DNA from: Pseudobutyrivibrio sp. ACV-2
GTDB lineage: Bacteria > Bacillota > Clostridia > Lachnospirales > Lachnospiraceae
DNA length: 64,000 nucleotides
Direction of reading: 5' to 3'
Assembly: GCF_900107545.1 (NCBI RefSeq)
Contig: NZ_FNQZ01000004.1
Coordinates: 62,001-126,000, forward strand
In this document: positions 44,801 to 53,613 of the stretch, piece by piece
Layout: each line of letters begins with the position of its first letter
Position numbering within the stretch: the stretch's first letter is position 1
The notes under the pieces: generated by a model
Databases searched by the model: none
The model's input: the letters and a program-made list of their open reading frames with translations, nothing else
Told to the model about the DNA's origin: nothing
Position numbers and translations under genes: made by a program

Positions 44801-44843
44801 TCTGTTAAAAATCTTTTAACAGATGGTTAAACTTTAATATAAC
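44801..44843 (+). promoter_or_regulatory. Promoter with overlapping palindrome for the beta-propeller gene
   Basis: TTAACA (44816-44821) and TATAAC (44838-44843) are 16 bp apart. TCTGTTAAAA and TTTTAACAGA (44801-44823) form a perfect ten-base inverted repeat covering the -35, as a repressor operator would. Confidence 0.5.
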
Positions 44844-44934
44844 TACTGTGAAATTCCGTTATAAAACCCTTTCACATGATAATCTTTTCTTAAGAACTAA
44901 TATTTCCCCTCCATGCATTAAGGAGGTATATGCT

Positions 44935-45918
44935 ATGTGGAATAAGCTATTTACAAAAAAAAGATTATCATCTTATTTACAGGCCGGTGCGGTATTAGGC
45001 CTTGTTTTATTTTGCGGAATAACAGGCTATGAACATAATCGAAGGATTCTCGATGAAGAAGTACCTTTGGCTAAAATAGGTGTGTATAAATACTGTCCTA
45101 CGGCGATAGCGGGGAACGTTCTGTACTGCTCTAACGAGGCAACCCCAGGCGAGGTAAAAGACGGTATTTGTTACAATGGAGTAAGGGTCCTCACTACAAC
45201 AAAGGGGGCTTGGGATTCAGTTCAGGTATGTGACCCAACGGTGATTGAGGGCAATTTTACTTATGGGGGCGACTCATATAGATATTTAATGGCATACTTG
45301 GGTTGTGCAACCTATGATTGTACAGCAAATGAAGTGGGATTTGCTGTGTCTAATGATCTGGTGGACTGGAAAAAGACTGGACGCGTAGTGGCGGCAGTCA
45401 GGGATGGACACTGGGGCGTCGGACAGCCTTCGCTCATCAATTATAATGGCAACATTTTTTTATTCTACACAAGCGGCACAGCTTCCAAAACTACAACCTA
45501 TGTGGAGCAGCTTGATTGCTCGGATTTAGGTAATATACAAAGCCTTGGCAAAGCACATATATCCTGCAGCTACGATTTTATCAGCAATGCAGATTTTGCT
45601 TTTTCTGATGGAATGATTTATATGACCTGTGATACCCATCCATTTCCTGCTGGAAAGCTTGATTTTATTTCATCTAAACAATCTGTTTATAGTTCACCAT
45701 GGGACGGAACTCTTGAAGCCCTTGGAAGTGCACATTGGGAAAGAATAGCTCAGATAGGTTACGAGAATACAGGTCATGAAAGAAATCATAATGGTTGCTT
45801 TTCAAGAGATGCGTATGGTGGCTTGAATTCCAGAACGCTTTTTGTATCTATAGCTGATGCAATAGGTAGCTGGAGTGATAATCTTTACACGTATAGGTTT
45901 ATGACTGTAGATTTTTAA
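44935..45918 (+). CDS. Membrane-anchored GH43-like five-bladed beta-propeller protein
   Basis: The 327-residue protein has a membrane anchor or signal (about 12-30), then a domain with VCDPTVIEGNFTYGGDSYRYLMAYLG, FAVSNDLVDWKKTGRVV, QPSLINYNGNIFLFYTSG and YMTCDTHPFPAG, the pattern of the GH43/GH32/GH117 propeller superfamily. It may trim or bind an arabinose-, galactose- or fructose-like polymer outside the cell. AAGGAGG eight bases before the ATG at 44935 sets the start. Its own promoter is at about 44816-44843. Confidence 0.75.
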   Translation: MWNKLFTKKRLSSYLQAGAVLGLVLFCGITGYEHNRRILDEEVPLAKIGVYKYCPTAIAGNVLYCSNEATPGEVKDGICYNGVRVLTTTKGAWDSVQVCDPTVIEGNFTYGGDSYRYLMAYLGCATYDCTANEVGFAVSNDLVDWKKTGRVVAAVRDGHWGVGQPSLINYNGNIFLFYTSGTASKTTTYVEQLDCSDLGNIQSLGKAHISCSYDFISNADFAFSDGMIYMTCDTHPFPAGKLDFISSKQSVYSSPWDGTLEALGSAHWERIAQIGYENTGHERNHNGCFSRDAYGGLNSRTLFVSIADAIGSWSDNLYTYRFMTVDF

Positions 45919-45976
45919 ATTAGTAGCTCGAAAATATATTGGATTTAAGCTGATATTGCTAATAATATGACTACTT

Positions 45977-46007
45977 AAAACCTCTGGTTTTCCAGAGGTT
46001 TTTTTGT
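45977..46007 (+). terminator. Terminator at the end of the polysaccharide locus
   Basis: AACCTCTGG and CCAGAGGTT pair around TTTT, followed by a T-run. It closes the locus. Confidence 0.85.
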
Positions 46008-46013
46008 GGCAAA

Positions 46014-46240
46014 AAAGCAGTAATGGGAGATATTTTAAAAGTTCATGTGCGAATTTACATTTAATTTTCTGTGGAAAATATACAATTCGGAAACTGCGTT
46101 GCATACTGATAGTTTCCGGCATAACGTAAAATCAATGTTTTTTGATAATTATTTAACAAGCGGATTATGAGAATTGATGAAATAGAGGTTAAGGTGTCTG
46201 AAAACTTATAATTACAAGGAATATATGACAAAAAAATTAT
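46014..46240. other. Gene-free stretch before the butyrate cluster
   Basis: This 230-base stretch holds nothing recognisable: no open frame with a ribosome site, no repeat of the R1 or R2 type, and no RNA gene. It is rich in A and T. Confidence 0.4.
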
Positions 46241-46269
46241 TTGAATTTGTGTTGAAACTATGTTAATAT
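46241..46269 (+). promoter_or_regulatory. Butyrate cluster promoter
   Basis: TTGAAT (46241-46246) and TAATAT (46264-46269) are 17 bp apart. This predicts a leader of about 175 nt before thl. The leader (46276-46453) shows no clear fold that I could assign. Confidence 0.6.
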
Positions 46270-46453
46270 TTTCCCATCGGGCGCGGTTTGAGGACTATTT
46301 TTTTTAGCTTGGTTCGTTAAAAAATTAACAGTTTCGGCTTAATGAAATTGTGCAGTATGTACACTGCGATATTTTTAATGAGCTTGTTATGAAAATATCC
46401 CTTGGCACGCCAAAACAAAAAAAGTATTTCTTATTTCAAAAGGAGAAAGAAAC

Positions 46454-47656
46454 ATGGGAAAAAAAGTAGTTATTGCTAGTGCATGTAGAACAGCAATCGG
46501 CACAATGGGTGGATCACTTAGTGCAATTCCAGCAGTTGACTTAGGTGCTACTGTAATCAAGGAAGCAGTTAAGAGAGCTGGTATCAAGCCAGAGGACGTA
46601 GAGCATGTATACATGGGTTGTGTAATCCAGGCAGGTTTAGGACAGAACGTTGCTCGTCAGGCAGCTATTAAGGCTGGTCTTCCAAATGAGACAACAGCTG
46701 TTACTACAAACGTTGTATGTGGTTCAGGTCTTAACTGTGTAAACCAGGCAGCTCAGATGATCCTTGCTGGTGATGCTGATGTTGTTGTTGCAGGTGGTAT
46801 GGAAAACATGTCTTTAGCACCATTTGCACTTCCAAATGGACGTTTCGGTTACAGAATGACATGGCCTTCAAACAGCCAGGGGGCTTTAGTTGATACAATG
46901 GTTAAGGATGCTCTTTGGGATGCATACAATGACTACCACATGATCAAGACAGCTGATAACGTAGCTGAGCAGTGGAAGCTTACAAGAGAAGAGCTTGATG
47001 AGTTCGCAGTAAATTCTCAGAACAAGGCTTGTGCAGCTATCGAAGCTGGTGCATTCAAGGACGAAATCGTTCCTGTAGAAGTTAAGAAGAAGAAGGAGAC
47101 AATCCTTTTCGATACAGATGAAGGCCCAAGAGCTGGTACAACAATGGAAGGTCTTGCAAAGCTTAAGGCTTTATATCCAAACGGTGTTGTTACAGCTGGT
47201 AATGCTTCTGGTATCAACGATGGTGCTGCAGCACTCGTTGTTATGTCAGAGGAGAAGGCTAAGGAGCTTGGTGTTAAGCCACTCGTTACATTCGTAGCTG
47301 GTGCACTTGGCGGATGTGCTCCTGAAATCATGGGTGTTGGTCCAGTTCCTGCAACAAAGAAGGCTCTTGCTAAGGCTGGTCTTACAATCGATGATCTTGA
47401 TGTTTACGAAGCAAACGAAGCATTCGCTGCTCAGTCAGTAGCAGTTGGTAAGGAGCTTGGCTTCGACCTTAACAAGCTCAATCCAAACGGTGGTGCTATC
47501 GCACTTGGTCACCCAGTAGGAGCTTCTGGTGCTCGTATCCTTGTAACACTTATCTACGATATGCTTCACAACCCAGAGTACAAGAAGGGTCTTGCTACTC
47601 TTTGCATCGGTGGTGGTATGGGATGTGCTACTATCGTTGAGAAGTACGAAGGCTAA
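46454..47656 (+). CDS. thl: Acetyl-CoA acetyltransferase (thiolase)
   Basis: This 400-residue enzyme joins two acetyl-CoA to acetoacetyl-CoA, the first step to butyrate. The active-site cysteine is in [13 protein letters not shown] (about residue 88), and [10 protein letters not shown] and CIGGGMGCA give the second histidine and cysteine. Codons are strongly biased (CTT, AAG, GGT), as in highly expressed genes. AGGAGA precedes the ATG. Confidence 0.96.
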   Translation: MGKKVVIASACRTAIGTMGGSLSAIPAVDLGATVIKEAVKRAGIKPEDVEHVYMGCVIQAGLGQNVARQAAIKAGLPNETTAVTTNVVCGSGLNCVNQAAQMILAGDADVVVAGGMENMSLAPFALPNGRFGYRMTWPSNSQGALVDTMVKDALWDAYNDYHMIKTADNVAEQWKLTREELDEFAVNSQNKACAAIEAGAFKDEIVPVEVKKKKETILFDTDEGPRAGTTMEGLAKLKALYPNGVVTAGNASGINDGAAALVVMSEEKAKELGVKPLVTFVAGALGGCAPEIMGVGPVPATKKALAKAGLTIDDLDVYEANEAFAAQSVAVGKELGFDLNKLNPNGGAIALGHPVGASGARILVTLIYDMLHNPEYKKGLATLCIGGGMGCATIVEKYEG

Positions 47657-47713
47657 TCGTTAAGACGATAAGCATACTTAAATTAGGATATAAGTATTCT
47701 GAAAATATAGAAT

Positions 47714-47862
47714 TTAAGTGAGCGTCAGCTCAATATATTCAAATAGCTTGTAGCTATCAAGGCTAGTATTTCTTAAGCGAAGCTTTCCATTGCTGAGCGT
47801 AGAAATATTAGACTTGTTAGCGTAACAAGCGAGAGATATATTTTTGTCTGACGCGGACTAAA
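47714..47862 (+). ncRNA. R2 structured element, copy C (thl-hbd spacer)
   Basis: It has ends TTAAGTGAGC and GCGGACTAAA shared with copy D (57839-57938), and an apical block TCTTAAGCGAAGC..TTCCA..GCTGAGCGTAGA shared too. The stem between differs in sequence but pairs in both: here GCTTGT/ACAAGC, in D GCCTGT/ACAGGC. This copy is longer by an extra pairing segment (GCGTCAG with CTGACGC). It stands where crt is in many butyrate clusters and ends 20 bases before the hbd start. Confidence 0.6.
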
Positions 47863-47881
47863 AATTTAGGAGGAAATTAAA

Positions 47882-48754
47882 ATGAAGGTAGGCGTAATTG
47901 GCGCAGGTACAATGGGCCAGGGCATTGCTAAGGCATTTGCTATGGTTGATGGTTATGAAGTAGCTCTTTGCGATATTAAGCAGGAATGGGCTGAAGGCGG
48001 AAAGGACAAGATTGCTAAGGGATATGCAAGACTTGTTGAAAAAGGAAAAATGGAGCAGGCAGCAGTTGATGCTATCCTCGCTAAGATCACTCCAGGTCTT
48101 AAGGAAGACCTTTGCAAGGATTGTGACCTTATCGTAGAGGCTGCTTTCGAAAATATGGAAGTTAAGAAGACAACATTCAAGGAGCTTGACGAAATCGCTA
48201 AGCCTGAGTGCATCTTCGCTTCAAACACATCTTCACTTTCAATCACAGAGATTGGTAACGGTCTTAACCGTCCAATGATTGGTATGCACTTCTTCAACCC
48301 AGCTGATAGAATGAAGCTTGTTGAAGTTATCGCAGGTGTTAACACACCACAGGAAACAGTTGATAGAATCGTTGAAATCTCTAAGGAAATCAACAAGACT
48401 CCTGTACAGGTTAACGAGGCTGCTGGTTTCGTAGTAAACCGTATCCTTATCCCAATGATCAATGAAGCTGCTTTCATCAAGATGGAAGGTGTTTCTGATA
48501 TCGCTGGTATCGATGCTGCTATGAAGCTTGGTGCTAACCACCCAATGGGACCACTTGAGCTCGGTGACTTCATCGGTCTTGATATCTGCCTTGCTATCAT
48601 GGACGTTCTTTACAACGAGACAGGTGACAGCAAGTATCGTGCTTGCCCACTCCTTCGTAAGATGGTTCGTGGCGGTAACCTTGGTGTTAAGTCTGGTAAG
48701 GGATTCTACGTATACAACGCAGACCGCACAAAGACAGCAGTAGATGCTCAGTAA
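47882..48754 (+). CDS. hbd: 3-hydroxybutyryl-CoA dehydrogenase
   Basis: This 290-residue enzyme reduces acetoacetyl-CoA to 3-hydroxybutyryl-CoA with NAD(P)H. It opens with the dinucleotide loop VGVIGAGTMGQGIA, has SNTSSLSITEIG and the catalytic histidine-glutamate region GMHFFNPADRMKLVEV. FVVNRILIPMINEAAF follows. AGGAGG precedes the ATG. Codon bias is strong, as in thl. Confidence 0.96.
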   Translation: MKVGVIGAGTMGQGIAKAFAMVDGYEVALCDIKQEWAEGGKDKIAKGYARLVEKGKMEQAAVDAILAKITPGLKEDLCKDCDLIVEAAFENMEVKKTTFKELDEIAKPECIFASNTSSLSITEIGNGLNRPMIGMHFFNPADRMKLVEVIAGVNTPQETVDRIVEISKEINKTPVQVNEAAGFVVNRILIPMINEAAFIKMEGVSDIAGIDAAMKLGANHPMGPLELGDFIGLDICLAIMDVLYNETGDSKYRACPLLRKMVRGGNLGVKSGKGFYVYNADRTKTAVDAQ

Positions 48755-48794
48755 TTCGTAAATAAAGCCATATAGGCTTTTATGTGAACTAAAT

Positions 48795-48922
48795 GAATCC
48801 ATTGTTCATAACCTTGGCAAGCGCGAGCAAGAGGGCCCCATGCCGAGTGAGGAGCTACTGCACCGGAGCGAGAGTATGGGAGATGGCTTGCGGGAGCATG
48901 ATGAATTTCGGACAATGGATTC
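48795..48922 (+). ncRNA. R1 structured element, copy B (hbd-bcd spacer)
   Basis: Outer arms GAATCCATTGTTC (48795-48807) and GGACAATGGATTC (48910-48922) pair over 13 bp. The 90-nt core between (48809-48898) is about 82/90 identical to copy A. The outer arms share no sequence with copy A but pair in both. It ends 26 bases before the bcd start, with AAGGAG after it. Confidence 0.65.
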
Positions 48923-48948
48923 TATAACAATATAAGGAGATTCAGATC

Positions 48949-50118
48949 ATGGATTTTACATTAGATAAGAAGCATGAGATGGCTAGACAGTTATTCAGAG
49001 AGTTTGCTTTGAATGAAGTTAAGCCAATGGCTCAGGAAATTGATGAGACAGAAGTTTTCCCACGTGAGAACGTTGAGAAAATGATGAAATATGGTTTCAT
49101 GGGTATTCCAATTCCAAAGGAGTACGGCGGACAGGGATGCGATGTTCTTACATACATCATGTGCGTAGAGGAACTTTCAAAGGTTTGCGGTACAACAGGT
49201 GTTATCGTTTCAGCACATACATCACTTTGCTGCGATCCTATTCTTACATATGGTACAGAAGAGCAGAAGCAGAAGTTCTTAGTTCCACTTGCAAGTGGTA
49301 AGAAGCTTGGTGCTTTCGCACTTACAGAGCCAGGCGCTGGTACAGATGCACAGGGTGCTCAGTGTAAGGCTACAGAAGATGGAGATTCTTGGGTACTTAA
49401 CGGTTCTAAGTGCTTCATCACAAACGGTAAGGAAGCTGATATCTATATCATCTTTGCTGTTACAGACATCGTTGAGGATGCTAAGGGACGTAAGTCTAAG
49501 AAGTTCTCAGCATTCATCGTAGAGAAGGGAACACCTGGATTTACATTTGGTACAAAGGAAAAGAAGATGGGTATCCGTGCTTCTTCTACATATGAGCTTA
49601 TCTTCCAGGATTGCCGTATTCCAAAGGAGAACATCCTTGGACCTAGAGGAAAGGGCTTTGGTATCGCTATGCACACACTTGATGGTGGACGTATTGGTAT
49701 TGCTGCTCAGGCACTTGGTATTGGTGAAGGCTCAATCGATGCAACAATCGAGTTCGTAAAGGAAAGAAAGCAGTTTGGTCGTCCAATCGCTGCATTCCAG
49801 AACACTGCATTCCAGCTTGCTGATATGAAGGCTCGTATGGATGCTGCTAAGTATCTTGTATACAAGGCTGCATGCACAAAGGATCAGTATATGGTTGATC
49901 ACAAGACAAGCTACTCTATCGAGGCAGCTGAGGCTAAGCTTTTCGCAGCTGAGGCAGCTATGGCTGTAACTACAAAGGCTGTACAGCTTCACGGTGGTTA
50001 TGGTTACACAAGAGAGTATGATGTTGAGCGTATGATGCGTGATGCTAAGATTACAGAAATCTACGAAGGAACATCTGAGGTTCAGAGACTTGTTATCTCT
50101 GGCGCAATGCTCAAATAA
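48949..50118 (+). CDS. bcd: Butyryl-CoA dehydrogenase
   Basis: This 389-residue acyl-CoA dehydrogenase reduces crotonyl-CoA to butyryl-CoA. The FAD motif FALTEPGAGTDAQGAQ is near residue 125, and KITEIYEGTSEVQRLVISG carries the base glutamate near the C-terminus. With EtfAB directly downstream it can run electron bifurcation: NADH reduces crotonyl-CoA and ferredoxin together, as established in Clostridium and related organisms. AAGGAG lies upstream. Confidence 0.96.
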   Translation: MDFTLDKKHEMARQLFREFALNEVKPMAQEIDETEVFPRENVEKMMKYGFMGIPIPKEYGGQGCDVLTYIMCVEELSKVCGTTGVIVSAHTSLCCDPILTYGTEEQKQKFLVPLASGKKLGAFALTEPGAGTDAQGAQCKATEDGDSWVLNGSKCFITNGKEADIYIIFAVTDIVEDAKGRKSKKFSAFIVEKGTPGFTFGTKEKKMGIRASSTYELIFQDCRIPKENILGPRGKGFGIAMHTLDGGRIGIAAQALGIGEGSIDATIEFVKERKQFGRPIAAFQNTAFQLADMKARMDAAKYLVYKAACTKDQYMVDHKTSYSIEAAEAKLFAAEAAMAVTTKAVQLHGGYGYTREYDVERMMRDAKITEIYEGTSEVQRLVISGAMLK

Positions 50119-50157
50119 GATTGTTTATTATCGTGTGAATAAAAGGAGATTAAATAC

Positions 50158-50940
50158 ATGAATATCGTAGTATGTATTAAACAGGTTCCTGACACAAAGG
50201 GCGGCGTAAAGTTTAACCCAGATGGAACTCTTGATAGAGCAAGCATGCTTGCTATTATGAACCCAGATGATAAGGCAGGCCTTGAGGCTGCACTTAGAAT
50301 CAAGGAGCAGAATGGTGCAAAGGTTACAGTTGTAACAATGGGTCTTCCAAAGGCTGATGATATGCTTCGCGAAGCACTTGCTATGGGTGCTGATGAGGCT
50401 GTTCTTGTTACAGATAGACGTCTTGGTGGTGCTGATACTTGGGCTACATCTTCAACAGTTGCAGCTGCAGTAAAGAAGCTCGACTATGACCTTATCATCA
50501 CAGGCCGTCAGGCTATCGATGGTGATACAGCTCAGGTTGGTCCACAGATCGCTGAGCATCTTGCACTTCCTGTTATCTCTTATGCAGAGGATATCAAGGT
50601 TGAGGGCAACAGCGTAATCGTTAAGCGTCAGTATGAAGATAGATATCATGAAGTTAAGGCTCAGATGCCTTGTCTTATCACAGCTCTTTCAGAGCTTAAC
50701 GAGCCACGTTACATGACTCCAGGCGGAATCTTTGATGCTTATGACAAAGAAGTAACTGTATGGGGCCGTGATGATCTTACAGATCTTGATGATGCAAACA
50801 TCGGTCTTGCTGGTTCTCCAACAAAGATTGCTAAGGCATCTGATAAGGTTCGTAAGGGCGCAGGTGAGAAGGTTACTCTTGATCCTAAGGAATCAGTTGA
50901 GTATATCGTAAACAAGCTTAAAGAAAAGCATGTAATATAA
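50158..50940 (+). CDS. etfB: Electron transfer flavoprotein, beta subunit
   Basis: This 260-residue subunit opens NIVVCIKQVPDTKGGVKF and has LTGRQAIDGDTAQVGPQIAE (the AMP/FAD site) in the form IITGRQAIDGDTAQVGPQ. It binds the bifurcating FAD in the EtfAB-Bcd complex. It lies 39 bp after bcd, with AAGGAG before the ATG. Confidence 0.95.
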   Translation: MNIVVCIKQVPDTKGGVKFNPDGTLDRASMLAIMNPDDKAGLEAALRIKEQNGAKVTVVTMGLPKADDMLREALAMGADEAVLVTDRRLGGADTWATSSTVAAAVKKLDYDLIITGRQAIDGDTAQVGPQIAEHLALPVISYAEDIKVEGNSVIVKRQYEDRYHEVKAQMPCLITALSELNEPRYMTPGGIFDAYDKEVTVWGRDDLTDLDDANIGLAGSPTKIAKASDKVRKGAGEKVTLDPKESVEYIVNKLKEKHVI

Positions 50941-50958
50941 TAAGAGGAGGCAAACATA

Positions 50959-52005
50959 ATGTCATTAGAAGAATACAAGGGCGTAGCTATATTCGCTCAG
51001 CAGGTTGATAATAAACTTAGCTCAATTGCCTTCGAACTTATTGGCAAGGCACATGAGCTTGCAGCAGATTTAGGAACAGACGTTACAGCAGTAGTACTTG
51101 GTCATGATATTGCAGGTCTTGCAGATAAGCTCGGCGAGTACGGTGCTGATAAGGTAGTTCTTATCGACAACAAGGAACTTGAAACATATCGTACAGAGCC
51201 ATATGCTCAGGCTCTTACAGCTTATATTAATGAGTACAAGCCAGAAATCATGCTCGTTGGTGCAACAGCTATCGGTCGTGATCTTGGTCCTACAGTTTCA
51301 GCTCGTGTTAAGACAGGTCTTACAGCTGACTGTACATCACTTGAGATTGGTGATTTCCCACTTCAGGCTAGAGAAGGTCAGGAGCAGAAGCATAATCAGC
51401 TTCTTATGACTCGTCCAGCATTCGGTGGAAATACAATCGCTACAATCGCATGCCCAGACAACCGTCCACAGATGGCTACAGTTCGTCCAGGTGTTATGCA
51501 GAAGCTTCCTAAGGAGGCTGGTAGAAAGGCTGAGGTTATCAACTTCAACCCTGAGCTTACAGTAAACAACCGTTTCGTTGAGATTCTTAACATCGTTAAG
51601 AACGTAACATCTACAGTAGATATCATGGCTGCAAAGATTCTTGTATCTGGTGGTCGTGGAGTAGGTTCCGCTGAGAACTTCAAGCTTCTTGAGGATCTTG
51701 CAGAGGTACTTGGTGGTACAGTTTCTTGTTCACGTGCAGTTGTAGATTCAGGCTGGAAGCCAAAGGATCTTCAGGTAGGTCAGACAGGTAAGACAGTTCG
51801 TCCTAACGTTTACTTCGCAATCGGTATCTCTGGTGCTATTCAGCATACAGCAGGTATGGAAGAGTCAGATATCATCATCGCTATCAACAAAGATGAGTCA
51901 GCTCCTATCTTTGATGTTGCTGATTACGGTATCGTTGGCGACCTTAACAAGATCGTTCCAGCTCTTACAGAGGCTCTTAAGGCAGAGCTTGCTGCTAAGA
52001 ACTAA
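50959..52005 (+). CDS. etfA: Electron transfer flavoprotein, alpha subunit
   Basis: This 348-residue subunit carries the C-terminal FAD domain: VSGGRGVGSAENFKLLEDLA, then SRAVVDSGWKPKDLQVGQTGKTV and YFAIGISGAIQHTAGM. It forms EtfAB with the preceding gene. It starts 18 bp after etfB with AGGAGG and ends the cluster at a strong terminator. Confidence 0.95.
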   Translation: MSLEEYKGVAIFAQQVDNKLSSIAFELIGKAHELAADLGTDVTAVVLGHDIAGLADKLGEYGADKVVLIDNKELETYRTEPYAQALTAYINEYKPEIMLVGATAIGRDLGPTVSARVKTGLTADCTSLEIGDFPLQAREGQEQKHNQLLMTRPAFGGNTIATIACPDNRPQMATVRPGVMQKLPKEAGRKAEVINFNPELTVNNRFVEILNIVKNVTSTVDIMAAKILVSGGRGVGSAENFKLLEDLAEVLGGTVSCSRAVVDSGWKPKDLQVGQTGKTVRPNVYFAIGISGAIQHTAGMEESDIIIAINKDESAPIFDVADYGIVGDLNKIVPALTEALKAELAAKN

Positions 52006-52085
52006 TCACATTTTATTTCTTAAGGGGCAATATCTATTCTTCCCAAAGATTAGATTTTTCCTATAATTTCTTTCTTTAATTTTAT

Positions 52086-52120
52086 GAAGGCGAGTCTGTA
52101 TGGACTCGCCTTCTGTGTTT
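52086..52120 (+). terminator. Terminator of the butyrate cluster
   Basis: GAAGGCGAGTC and GACTCGCCTTC pair perfectly around TGTATG, followed by TGTGTTTTG. Confidence 0.85.
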
Positions 52121-52166
52121 TGTATATAAGGTGACTAATATTAGTCAAAGTGTTAGAATTAATAAT

Positions 52167-53528
52167 ATGAAAACAAAGAAACTCGATATGACACATGGCC
52201 CGCTTCTGGGCAAATTAATAATTTTCACTATACCTATCATTTTATCAGGTGTCTTACAACTTCTATTTAATGCAGCTGATGTAATTGTTGTGGGCCGTTT
52301 TGCTGGTGAGGCAAGCCTGGCTGCTGTAGGTTCTACAGGTTCTCTCATAAATCTCATGACTAATCTTTTCATAGGTATGTCTGTAGGTGCCAATGTTTGT
52401 GCAGCCCAGTTTTATGGCGCTGGCAATGAGGAAGATGTCAAGAAAACAGTTCATACCAGCACAGCATTTTCAATGATATGTGGCGTTGTTCTGATATTTA
52501 TAGGTTTATTTGGTGCCAGACCAATGCTTGAACTTATGGGTTCTCCTGATCAGGTGCTAGGTCTTGCCGCTTTATATGTCAGATTATATTTTCTGGCAAT
52601 GCCAGCCATTATGCTTTATAACTTCCTTGCTGCAATACTTAGAGCATCAGGTGATACATCGCACCCACTTATATTTTTGACAATTGCAGGTATAGTAAAT
52701 GTTTTGTTTAATCTTGTTCTAGTAATAGTGTTCAAGTTAGGGGTGGCAGGTGTAGCTATAGCCACTGTAACATCAAATTATATTTCCTGCGGAATGCTGG
52801 TTTCATTTCTTATGAAACAGCGTAATAGTCTTAGGCTTGAATTATCAAAGATTGCAATAGATAAAAGGATATTGAAGAAGATAGTAAAAATAGGACTACC
52901 GGCAGGTATACAAGGTACTGTATTTTCGTTATCAAATGTAGTTATTCAATCTGCAATTAATTCTTTCGGTACAGCTGTAATCGCAGGCTCCTCAGCTGCA
53001 GCCAGCATCGAGGGATTTGTATATATCTCAATGAACTCGGTATCTCAGACAACAGTAACTTTCGTTGGACAAAATTATGGAGCAGGCAATGAGAAGAGAG
53101 TACGCAAGGTAATATTTGAAACCCTTGGAATTGTAACAATAGTAGGTGTTGTTATGGGAAATCTGGCATATGCTTTTGCTCCACAGCTTTTAGGTATATA
53201 TACAGATAGTGCAGATGCTATAGTAGCAGGTACTTTACGTCTATTTTGGGTATGCTGTTTCTACTTTTTATGTGGAATCATGGATACACTGACAGGTGGT
53301 CTTAGAGGATTAGGAAATTCAACACTACCTATGGTAGTTTCATTAATTGGAGCATGTGCTTCCAGATTGATTTGGATAGCTACATATTTTCATACACATC
53401 ATACTCAGGATGTTTTATTCTTTTCATATCCGGGAAGCTGGTTGTTGACATTGTCTGTGCATAGCATATGCCTAATAATTATTTACCGTAAATGGGTTAA
53501 AAAGAAGGAAAGTGAAATAAGGATTTAA
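52167..53528 (+). CDS. MATE family efflux transporter
   Basis: About 453 residues with twelve predicted helices, opening LLGKLIIFTIPIILSGVLQLLFNAADVIVVGRFAG, the typical MATE first helix of the drug-export type. I place the start at the ATG 52167; a GTG at 52131 would add 12 residues, and neither has a strong ribosome site. It is not closely related to the MATE at 2.7 kb. Substrate unknown. Confidence 0.85.
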   Translation: MKTKKLDMTHGPLLGKLIIFTIPIILSGVLQLLFNAADVIVVGRFAGEASLAAVGSTGSLINLMTNLFIGMSVGANVCAAQFYGAGNEEDVKKTVHTSTAFSMICGVVLIFIGLFGARPMLELMGSPDQVLGLAALYVRLYFLAMPAIMLYNFLAAILRASGDTSHPLIFLTIAGIVNVLFNLVLVIVFKLGVAGVAIATVTSNYISCGMLVSFLMKQRNSLRLELSKIAIDKRILKKIVKIGLPAGIQGTVFSLSNVVIQSAINSFGTAVIAGSSAAASIEGFVYISMNSVSQTTVTFVGQNYGAGNEKRVRKVIFETLGIVTIVGVVMGNLAYAFAPQLLGIYTDSADAIVAGTLRLFWVCCFYFLCGIMDTLTGGLRGLGNSTLPMVVSLIGACASRLIWIATYFHTHHTQDVLFFSYPGSWLLTLSVHSICLIIIYRKWVKKKESEIRI

Positions 53529-53613
53529 TATAATTGGGGTTATTATGTAAGATTATTCGTGGACGACAGGCGACAAGAATGTCTGACTTATATATAGGCG
53601 GGGAGGTTTTTAC

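Noticed and set aside
47953-48802. Long open frames (215 and 187 residues) on the strand opposite hbd
   Set aside because: They come from the strong codon bias of hbd on the other strand, have no ribosome sites, and do not look like proteins. The same holds for frames opposite thl and bcd.
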